This document shows, in pieces, positions 1 to 5,003 of a stretch of DNA of 5,003 nt. Position 1 is the stretch's first letter. Every line of letters starts with the position of its first letter. The position numbers and the translations under genes are program-made. The DNA is from Myxococcota bacterium (GTDB lineage Bacteria; Myxococcota_A; UBA9160; PR03), in the NCBI GenBank assembly GCA_030066475.1, contig JASJBO010000467.1, forward strand, positions 1-5,003. The letters run 5' to 3'. A model generated the notes under the pieces. The model was not told the DNA's origin and did no database searches. It saw nothing but the letters and a program-made list of their open reading frames with translations.

Positions 1-1
1 G

Positions 2-1561
2 ACGCTGCTGGATGATCTCTCGTTCTGGCTGGCCGTGGGTCTGCTGCTGACGGGGGTCCTCTCGGCGGCGCTGCCGGACGACTTCTTTTCCACCGCACTG
101 GGGCTGGAGGGGGGCCTGCTTCCCATGCTGCTGGTGATGCTGGCGGGTGTCCCGCTGTATCTCTGCGCCAGCGCCTCGACGCCGGTTGCGGCCGCCCTGG
201 TCGCCAAGGGCCTGTCGCCGGGGGCGGCCCTCGTGTTTCTGTTGGTCGGCCCGGCGACCAATGCTGCCACGATCGCCGTGGTCGGGCGCCTGCTGGGTCG
301 GCGGCAGCTCCGCATCTACCTGGGCTCGATCGTCGGCGTGAGCCTTCTGGCCGGTCTGCTGCTCGATATGCTGGCCGGCGACCTCGTGCGGTCGGCCGCC
401 CTGGACGCGCGCGCGTCGCGGGACCCCGCCCTCCTGGTCACCCTCAAGCTCATCGCCGCGGTCGGGTTCGCGGGGCTCCTGGCGATGAGCGCCTACCGGA
501 CGCGCTTTCGCGAGGGCATCCGCGAGGCCCGGGAGCAGGGCACCCAGCTGCGTTCTGCCGTCGAGCGCCTGGGATGGCGGGATCTGTTCCGGCCCCCGGT
601 GCTCGGAGGCGTCTTGTTGCTGCTGGCGCTGCTCTGGCTTCCCAGCGCCTTCCTCACGGTCGACCCCGGCCACCGGGGCGTGGTGCAGCGCTTCGGCCGG
701 GTCGTGGCGGCGGACCTCGAGCCGGGGCTCCATCTGCACTGGCCGCCGCCCATCGGTCGCGGGTCCGTGGTCGACGTCGCGCGGATCCGCGAGGTTCAGA
801 TCGGCGCCCGGGGCGCCACGCGCGCGGCGTACTTCGTGACGGCAGACGAGAACCTGATCGACGTGCGCGGGGTCGTGCAGTACCGGGTCGACGATCCGGT
901 CCGTTTCGCCTTCGGCCTCGAGGGAGCCGATGCCCTGGTGGAGCATCTGGGGCAGCGCGAGCTTCTCCGAATCGTCGCCGCGACGCCGATCGACACGCTC
1001 TACACCACGCAGCGCGCACCCGCAGAGCGGTCGTTGCGCCAGGCCCTCGGGGCACGCCTGGACTCCCTCTCCGTGGGCGTCGAGGTGGTCGACGCGCGCC
1101 TTCTCGACGTCCATGCGCCGGCCCCGATCCATCGATCCTTCCGCGACGTGGCGAGCGCGCTCGAGGACCGCGAGCGGACCATCCACGAGGCGCACGCCTA
1201 CGCGGCTGGACGGGTGGCTTCGGCAGATGGCGAGTCGGCCGAGCTCCTCGAACGGGCACGGGCGACGCGCGTCCGCGCCCGCGAGCTGGCATCGGGGTCG
1301 ACGGCCTCCTTCCGCGCGCTCTCCGAGGTGCACCGGGCGGAGCCTGCGGCCACGGAGACCCGACTCTATCTCGAGGCGCTCGAGCGCTCGCTCGTGAAGC
1401 CGCACAAGTACGTGAACGGTGCCTCGCGAAGCGGGGGCGAGCTCGATCTCTGGATCGGCGACAATGCTGCCGATCAGGGGGGCGACGGGATTCCGCCTGG
1501 CGTCGCCGGTCGCGAGCCAGGCCGGAACACGAGCTTCCGAGTGCTGAGGCAGAGTCGATGA
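2..1561 (+). CDS. SO_0444-type Cu/Zn efflux permease fused to an HflK-type SPFH domain (5' partial)
   Basis: The frame is open from the left edge to TGA at 1559-1561 (519 residues visible). A GTG at 35 lies inside a conserved permease segment, so I treat the gene as truncated at the window edge, not as starting there. Residues 1-165 (numbered from base 2) resemble the C-terminal half of SO_0444/DUF318 (ArsP-like) permeases. They hold about five hydrophobic segments and the motif GVPLYLCASASTP (Cys at 164-166), followed by LSPGAALVFLLVGPATNAAT. The N-terminal half of the permease is missing. A charged, Arg-rich linker (about nt 494-590) leads to one further membrane helix (about nt 596-645). 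An SPFH domain follows (about nt 650-1130, with VDPGHRGVVQRFG and TADENLIDV), then an Ala/Glu/Arg-rich helical segment, the HflK-type motif ETRLYLEALE (nt 1355-1384) and a Gly-rich tail. The SPFH part is expected to face the periplasm. Membrane metal export with tethered scaffolding is inferred. Family calls are strong; the fusion is read directly from an uninterrupted frame. Confidence 0.88.
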   Translation, partial: TLLDDLSFWLAVGLLLTGVLSAALPDDFFSTALGLEGGLLPMLLVMLAGVPLYLCASASTPVAAALVAKGLSPGAALVFLLVGPATNAATIAVVGRLLGRRQLRIYLGSIVGVSLLAGLLLDMLAGDLVRSAALDARASRDPALLVTLKLIAAVGFAGLLAMSAYRTRFREGIREAREQGTQLRSAVERLGWRDLFRPPVLGGVLLLLALLWLPSAFLTVDPGHRGVVQRFGRVVAADLEPGLHLHWPPPIGRGSVVDVARIREVQIGARGATRAAYFVTADENLIDVRGVVQYRVDDPVRFAFGLEGADALVEHLGQRELLRIVAATPIDTLYTTQRAPAERSLRQALGARLDSLSVGVEVVDARLLDVHAPAPIHRSFRDVASALEDRERTIHEAHAYAAGRVASADGESAELLERARATRVRARELASGSTASFRALSEVHRAEPAATETRLYLEALERSLVKPHKYVNGASRSGGELDLWIGDNAADQGGDGIPPGVAGREPGRNTSFRVLRQSR

Positions 1562-2457
1562 AGACCTTGATTGCAGTCCTGGTTGCCGTCGTGCTGCTGA
1601 TCCTCCTCGCGACGACGCCCCTCGTTGTTCAGGAGACGGAGCACGCGGTCATCACCCAGTTCGGGCGCCCCGTAGCCGTACACAGCCAGGCTGGCCTGTA
1701 CGTGAAGCTCCCGACCCCCATCCAGCGCGTGACCCGCCTCGACAGGCGCATCCTGTTCACGACCGGCCCGGAGACGGAGCTCCTCACGGAGGACAAGAAG
1801 AACGTCCTCACGGCGACCTATGTCTCCTGGCGCATCGCCGATCCCGTTCGCTACCTCACGGCGCTTCGCACGCGCGAGTTCGCGGAGACGCGGCTCTCGG
1901 CCCTGGTCCAGTCCGAGCTCGGCAGTGCGCTCGGAGAGATCCCCTTCGCGGCGCTGGTTCCGGCGGAGGGATCGGAGAGCGGGCTGACCGACCTGGAGGC
2001 CCGGGTCCGAGAGGCGGCTGCCGAAGTGGCTGCGCGGGACTACGGAATCGACATCGTCAGCCTCGGGATCACGCGCCTCGGATTCCCGCGGCAGAACCTC
2101 GAGAGCGTGTTCGCGCGAATGCGCGCGGAGCGGCAGCGCATCGCGAACGGATACCGCTCGGAGGGAGAGGCGGAGGCCCAGAAGATTCGCGCCCAGGCGG
2201 ACCGGGAGCGGGCGGAGCTGCTCGCCAGCGCCGAGAGCGAGGCAGCACGGCTGCTGGGGGAGGGAGAGGCCGAGGCCGCGCGGATCTACGCAGACGCCTA
2301 CGAGGGACACGAGGACTTCTACCGCTTCGTGCGCACCCTGGAGAGCTACGAGAAGGTGCTGGCGGGAAACACGACGTTGGTCCTCCCGGCCGACTCCCCC
2401 TTCCTGAAGCTCCTGCTGTCGGAGGGGCCCGACAACGGCGCGCGGGGGCGTGAATGA
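1558..2457 (+). CDS. hflC: HflC-type SPFH protein
   Basis: Product of 299 residues. An N-terminal signal anchor (about residues 4-19) is followed by an SPFH domain (about 22-190, with ETEHAVITQFGRPV and DKKNVLTATYVSWRI). A coiled-coil, Glu/Ala-rich stalk comes next, beginning ARMRAERQRIANGYRSEGEA (187-206). The HflC-type C-terminal block has YADAY (244-248), FYRFVRTLESYEKVL (254-268) and TLVLPADSPF (273-282). In E. coli, HflC (334 residues) pairs with HflK in a periplasmic-facing membrane cage that modulates FtsH; this copy is slightly shorter. The ATG at 1558 is chosen because it gives the canonical anchor and overlaps the upstream stop as ATGA. The frame stays open far upstream, but that stretch only shadows the permease gene. 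A weak GAGG lies 8 bases before the start. The neighbours are two HflK-type proteins and metal transporters, so a dedicated paralogue, not the housekeeping HflC, is likely. Confidence 0.9.
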   Translation: MKTLIAVLVAVVLLILLATTPLVVQETEHAVITQFGRPVAVHSQAGLYVKLPTPIQRVTRLDRRILFTTGPETELLTEDKKNVLTATYVSWRIADPVRYLTALRTREFAETRLSALVQSELGSALGEIPFAALVPAEGSESGLTDLEARVREAAAEVAARDYGIDIVSLGITRLGFPRQNLESVFARMRAERQRIANGYRSEGEAEAQKIRAQADRERAELLASAESEAARLLGEGEAEAARIYADAYEGHEDFYRFVRTLESYEKVLAGNTTLVLPADSPFLKLLLSEGPDNGARGRE

Positions 2458-3365
2458 AGCGCCCCCCGCGCGCGCGGACCCTGGCCTGGGGCGGGGTCGC
2501 GGCGGCCGTGCTCGCCTATGCGGGCACCGGCCTCTACGAAGTCGAGGCCGACGAGAGTGCGGTTGCGTACGTCTTCGGTCGCGCAGTGGCCCGCGATGTC
2601 CTTCCCGGGATCCACTGGAACCCGCCATGGCCCTTCGGGCGTGTCGCCGTCGAGAAGACGGCAACGAACTTCTTCATGCCCATCGGCTACCGCGTCGACC
2701 CCGAGATGGGGCGGACGATCTCGAGCCTGTGGCTGAGCGGGGACACGAACCTGCTGACGATCCGCTTGAACGTCCAGTTCAGCATCCGCAGCCTGACGGA
2801 CTTCTCGATTGCGCACGAACAGCCGTACGAGCTCCTTCGCCGCGTCGCCGAAGGTGCGCTGACCCGTTTCCTCATGTCGGAACGCGTGGATGCGGTGCTC
2901 GGAGCACGCCGGTCGGACCTGCGGGCCGCGGTGCGAGAGGACGTGCAGGCGGCGCTCGACCGCGAGGGCGTGGGGATCGCCGTGCAGTCGGTCACGGTGG
3001 AGGAGCTCGCCCCTCCGGCGGACGGCGGCGTACGGAGCGCGTTCCAGGCGGTTCAGAGTGCTCGAGCGGACCGCGAGCGGCTCGTCCTCGAGGCCCGGAG
3101 CTACCGCCGGCAGGTCCTGGCCGAGGCGGAAGGCGAGGCGGAGCGACTCCGCGCCGAGGCACGGGCCCGGCGGCACCGCCGGATCGAGCTGGCGCGCGGA
3201 GAGGCCGAGCGCTTCCGCTCCGTGGCGCGCGAGCATGCGCGCGCGCCGGAGGTGACCGAGCAGAGGCTCTACCTCGAGACCCTGGAGCGCCTGCTCCCCG
3301 GCCTCGAGAGCTACGTGGTGGAGGCCGGCGATGAGGGGCGCGTGAACCTCCGGGTCGTGCGATGA
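2454..3365 (+). CDS. hflK: HflK-type SPFH protein, second copy
   Basis: Product of 303 residues. A short basic N-terminus (KRPPRAR) and one weak, Ala-rich membrane segment (about 9-28) precede the SPFH domain (about 29-185, with ESAVAYVFGRAV, LPGIHWNPPWPFG and SGDTNLLTIRLNVQFSI). A charged helical stalk follows (about 196-262, with VQSARADRERLVLEARSY and AEAEGEAERLRAEA). The HflK hallmark VTEQRLYLETLERLLPGLE is at 267-285, and the tail is short. It lacks the long Gly-rich cytoplasmic N-terminus of E. coli HflK (419 residues). It is an independent HflK-type sequence, clearly diverged from the SPFH half of the upstream fusion, and it carries no permease. ATG at 2454 forms an ATGA overlap with hflC. 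No clear Shine-Dalgarno is visible upstream, so translation probably depends on coupling. A partner of the HflC and HflK-fusion proteins in one oligomer is likely but inferred. Confidence 0.87.
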   Translation: MKRPPRARTLAWGGVAAAVLAYAGTGLYEVEADESAVAYVFGRAVARDVLPGIHWNPPWPFGRVAVEKTATNFFMPIGYRVDPEMGRTISSLWLSGDTNLLTIRLNVQFSIRSLTDFSIAHEQPYELLRRVAEGALTRFLMSERVDAVLGARRSDLRAAVREDVQAALDREGVGIAVQSVTVEELAPPADGGVRSAFQAVQSARADRERLVLEARSYRRQVLAEAEGEAERLRAEARARRHRRIELARGEAERFRSVAREHARAPEVTEQRLYLETLERLLPGLESYVVEAGDEGRVNLRVVR

Positions 3366-4222
3366 GGCCGGTGCTGCCCAGACTCGCACGGAGGGAGCTC
3401 GCCGCCGTCGTCCTGGGCGGACTGCTCGGGGCCTGTGGCGCGGAAGAGCCGCGAGACGACCGGCCTCTCGTGGTCGTGTCGGTCGCCCCGCAGCGCTTCT
3501 TGGTGAAGGCGGTGGCGGGAGAGCTTGCACGGGTCGAGGTGATGATCCCGCCGGGCGCGAACCCGCGGAGCCATGAGCCGACCACCGGCCAGCTCCGGGC
3601 GTTGGAAGAGGCCGCGCTGTACGTCAAGGTGGGCCATTCGAACTTTCCCTTCGAGCAGGCGTGGCTCGAGCGGCTGCTCGCCGAGGTACCGGGTCTGCCC
3701 GTGGTGGACGCGTCCGCGGGGCTCTCGCTTCCCGACGGGGACCCGCACGTGTGGTTGGCACCGCGGCACGCCGAGCACATGGCGGTGCAGACCGCCAGCG
3801 CACTGGAGAGGATCTTTCCGGGGCAGCGGGAGCTGCTGCGGCGCAATCTCGCCGCATTCCGTGAGCGGGTCACGGAACTGGACCGCGAGATCGAGCGTCG
3901 CCTCGAGAACCTCGACGGGGCCGAGTTCTTCGTCTTCCACCCCGCCTGGGGATACTTCGCCGAGGCGTACGGGCTGCGCCAGGTGGCCATCGAGCACGAG
4001 CACAAGGAGCCCGACCCCCACGAGCTGGCCGAGCTGATCGAGCGGGCCAAGAAGGCGAAGGCGCGCGTGATCTTCGTGCAGCCCCAGTTCGATCCGACGA
4101 GCGCGAAGACCGTCGCCCGGGAGACCGGCGCGCGCGTCGAGATCCTGGACCCGCTCGCCGAGGACTGGGACGCCAACCTGCGCCGCGCCGCGCGCGCCCT
4201 CGCCGAGGGGCTTGCCCCATGA
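3362..4222 (+). CDS. znuA: ZnuA/TroA-family metal-binding lipoprotein of an ABC importer
   Basis: Product of 286 residues, typical for cluster A-I substrate-binding proteins. A basic N-terminus and hydrophobic stretch end in a lipobox LGAC (Cys25), indicating a lipid-anchored protein that captures a divalent metal and passes it to the ABC permease. Family landmarks are PPGANPRSHEPTTGQL (63-78), YVKVGHSNFPFEQAWL (87-102), DPHVWLAP with His129, FHPAWGYFAEAYGL with His193, the EHEHKEPDP loop (211-219) and ILDPLAEDW with Asp263. His129, His193 and Asp263 match usual ligand positions. The first usual ligand, the His of the NPHxYEP-like motif, is Arg69 here, with His71 two residues later; His71 or His92 may substitute. 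The long His-rich loop of many ZnuA proteins is absent. Zinc is the likeliest substrate, but Mn or another metal is possible. ATG at 3362 overlaps the hflK stop, with no good Shine-Dalgarno close by. Confidence 0.88.
   Translation: MRPVLPRLARRELAAVVLGGLLGACGAEEPRDDRPLVVVSVAPQRFLVKAVAGELARVEVMIPPGANPRSHEPTTGQLRALEEAALYVKVGHSNFPFEQAWLERLLAEVPGLPVVDASAGLSLPDGDPHVWLAPRHAEHMAVQTASALERIFPGQRELLRRNLAAFRERVTELDREIERRLENLDGAEFFVFHPAWGYFAEAYGLRQVAIEHEHKEPDPHELAELIERAKKAKARVIFVQPQFDPTSAKTVARETGARVEILDPLAEDWDANLRRAARALAEGLAP
4205..4210 (+). promoter_or_regulatory. Probable ribosome binding site of the ABC ATPase gene
   Basis: GAGGGG lies 8 bases before the ATG at 4219, inside the last codons of the metal-binding protein gene. 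The spacing is suitable, and it supports the 4219 start. In a GC-rich coding background such a match can occur by chance. Confidence 0.5.
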
Positions 4223-4995
4223 GCGAGCCGAGGGACGGTCCGGTCGCGGAGCTTCGTGGAGTGTCGCTGGCGCTCCGGGGGATCCCGGTGCTCGAGGAGG
4301 TGGATCTCCGCATCGACGAGGGCGACTACCTGGCGATTCTGGGGCCCAACGGGGGAGGCAAGACCACCTTGCTCAAGGTCCTGCTCGGGCTTCTGGTGCC
4401 CGGCCGGGGAGAGGTGCGGGTCCTCGGCGGCTCCCCCAAGCAGGCCGCAGGCCGAGTGGGCTACGTGCCCCAGGTGCGGGCCTTCGATCCGGAGTTCCCG
4501 ATCCGCGTCCTCGACGTCGTGCTGATGGGCTGCCTCGCCCGACGGACGCTCGGGCGCGTGAAGGCGGCGCACCGCGCGCGGGCGGCCGAGGTGCTCGACC
4601 AGGTCGAGATTCGGGAGCTGGCGGAACGCCCGATCGGCGCCCTGTCCGGAGGGCAGCTCCAGCGCGTCCTGATCGCTCGGGCTCTCGTCGCTCGGCCCGA
4701 GCTTCTTCTCCTGGACGAGCCCACGTCGAGCCTCGACGAGCGGGTGGGCCGCAGCGTCTGGGACCTGTTCGAGGAGCTGTCCCGGACGATGGCGGTCGTC
4801 GTCGTCTCGCACGATATCGGGGCGATCGCCACCCAGGTGCGCAGCGTGGCGTGTCTCAATCGGCGGCTCTACGCCCATCCCTCGAAAGGCCTGACCCCCG
4901 AGATGATCGAGGCGGCGTACGGCTGCCCGATCGACCTCGTGGCCCACGGCCACCCGCATCGGGTGCTTCCCGAGCATTCCGGAGGTGAGTCGTGA
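4219..4995 (+). CDS. znuC: ZnuC-type ATPase of the metal ABC importer
   Basis: Product of 258 residues with the complete motif set of an active ABC ATPase: Walker A GPNGGGKTT (42-50), Q-loop YVPQ (Gln85), signature LSGGQ (142-146), Walker B LLLLDEP (162-168), D-loop SSLD (170-173) and switch His198 in SHD. It hydrolyses ATP on the cytoplasmic face to power uptake of metal delivered by the adjacent ZnuA-type lipoprotein. The C-terminal YGCPIDLVAHGHPHRVL (234-250) is characteristic of the Zn/Mn (cluster A-I) ATPases and carries several His residues that could bind metal; that is speculative. The ATG at 4219 makes an ATGA overlap with the preceding gene and has GAGGGG 8 bases upstream. ZnuC is the best name by context; the MntB/TroB-like alternative differs only in substrate. 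Confidence 0.92.
   Translation: MSEPRDGPVAELRGVSLALRGIPVLEEVDLRIDEGDYLAILGPNGGGKTTLLKVLLGLLVPGRGEVRVLGGSPKQAAGRVGYVPQVRAFDPEFPIRVLDVVLMGCLARRTLGRVKAAHRARAAEVLDQVEIRELAERPIGALSGGQLQRVLIARALVARPELLLLDEPTSSLDERVGRSVWDLFEELSRTMAVVVVSHDIGAIATQVRSVACLNRRLYAHPSKGLTPEMIEAAYGCPIDLVAHGHPHRVLPEHSGGES
4981..4985 (+). promoter_or_regulatory. Ribosome binding site for the downstream permease gene
   Basis: GGAGG lies within the end of the ATPase gene, 6 bases before GTG at 4992. It is the best Shine-Dalgarno in the window, and it supports the GTG as the real start of the next gene. Confidence 0.75.
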
Positions 4996-5003
4996 TCGAT
5001 GCG
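4992..5003 (+). CDS. Start of next gene, probably the ZnuB-type metal ABC permease (3' partial)
   Basis: Only four codons are visible (GTG ATC GAT GCG, giving M-I-D-A). The start overlaps the ATPase stop as GTGA and has GGAGG 6 bases upstream. The identity rests on context: a binding protein and an ATPase are already encoded, and the missing component is the membrane permease. The M-I-D/E-A opening is compatible with ZnuB-type permeases, but four residues cannot prove it. An ATG at 4999 lies in another frame and is a weaker candidate. Confidence 0.6.

Noticed and set aside
35..37. GTG as the true start of the first gene
   Set aside because: The frame is open upstream to the window edge (TLLDDLSFWLA). 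The GTG falls inside a permease helix, and the N-terminal half of the family, including its first conserved Cys-containing region, would be missing.
599..601. Internal GTG as the start of a separate HflK-like gene
   Set aside because: There is no stop codon between the permease and SPFH segments in this frame, so a separate upstream gene would have no end. An internal secondary start cannot be excluded but has no supporting site.
574..1557. In-frame upstream extension of the HflC frame, which could suggest a much larger protein
   Set aside because: The extension is Arg/Pro/Gly-rich noise over the permease-HflK frame. The HflC anchor and the ATGA overlap place the start at 1558.
2154..2280. 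Repeated GAG/GCG-rich codons in the HflC stalk (and similarly at about 3110-3220) as DNA repeats
   Set aside because: They encode the Ala/Glu coiled-coil stalk common to HflK/HflC proteins. There is no regular repeat unit.
2450..3334. Alternative + strand open frame overlapping hflK, starting with GTG at 2450
   Set aside because: Its translation is Arg/Gly/Pro-rich without a domain. The frame starting at 2454 carries the full SPFH/HflK signature.
3389..3394. Arg-Arg pair in the signal region of the ZnuA-like protein as a Tat signal
   Set aside because: The residues around it (ARRELAA) do not match the twin-arginine consensus. The lipobox supports an ordinary lipoprotein signal.
1474..3530. 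Two overlapping antisense open frames of nearly 400 codons each opposite hflC and hflK
   Set aside because: They have no recognisable domain, skewed Arg/His/Pro composition and complete overlap with conserved + strand genes.
2992..4977. Very long antisense open frame (661 codons) opposite the metal ABC genes
   Set aside because: It lies wholly opposite strongly recognisable coding sequence. Its translation is low-complexity Arg/Pro/Ser-rich, as expected when a GC-rich gene is read on the other strand.
4212..4988. Alternative + strand frame over the ABC ATPase gene
   Set aside because: It shadows a gene with all ABC motifs intact and shows only low-complexity sequence.

Overview
The window is a high-GC bacterial segment. 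It is coding almost end to end on the + strand, with no intergenic space and no RNA gene, mobile element or CRISPR array that I can see. The GC-rich codon use and Arg/Ala/Glu-rich proteins fit several high-GC, Gram-negative-type phyla (for example Myxococcota/Deltaproteobacteria, Planctomycetota or Gemmatimonadota). Nothing here fixes the taxon. A periplasmic-type lipoprotein and HflK/HflC proteins favour a diderm.

Layout, left to right: (1) a 5'-truncated gene (2-1561) whose product begins as an SO_0444/DUF318-type Cu/Zn efflux permease and continues, with no stop codon, into an HflK-type SPFH protein; (2) an HflC-type SPFH protein (1558-2457); (3) a second HflK-type SPFH protein (2454-3365); (4) a ZnuA/TroA-type metal-binding lipoprotein (3362-4222); (5) a ZnuC-type ATPase (4219-4995); (6) the first four codons of the next gene (4992 onward), probably the ZnuB-type permease. 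Every junction is a 4-base stop/start overlap (ATGA four times, then GTGA), so this is a tightly coupled single operon. Its promoter lies left of the window and its end lies to the right.

How they may work together: the operon joins a predicted metal exporter with a predicted high-affinity metal ABC importer. Between them it places three SPFH proteins of the kind that, in E. coli, form the periplasmic HflK-HflC cage around the FtsH protease. No FtsH is encoded here. The physical fusion of exporter and HflK suggests that the SPFH proteins scaffold metal transporters, or regulate their turnover, rather than acting as housekeeping FtsH modulators. That role is inference. The individual family assignments rest on recognisable motifs and are fairly secure. 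The transported metal (Zn, Mn, Cu or Fe) cannot be decided from the sequence alone.
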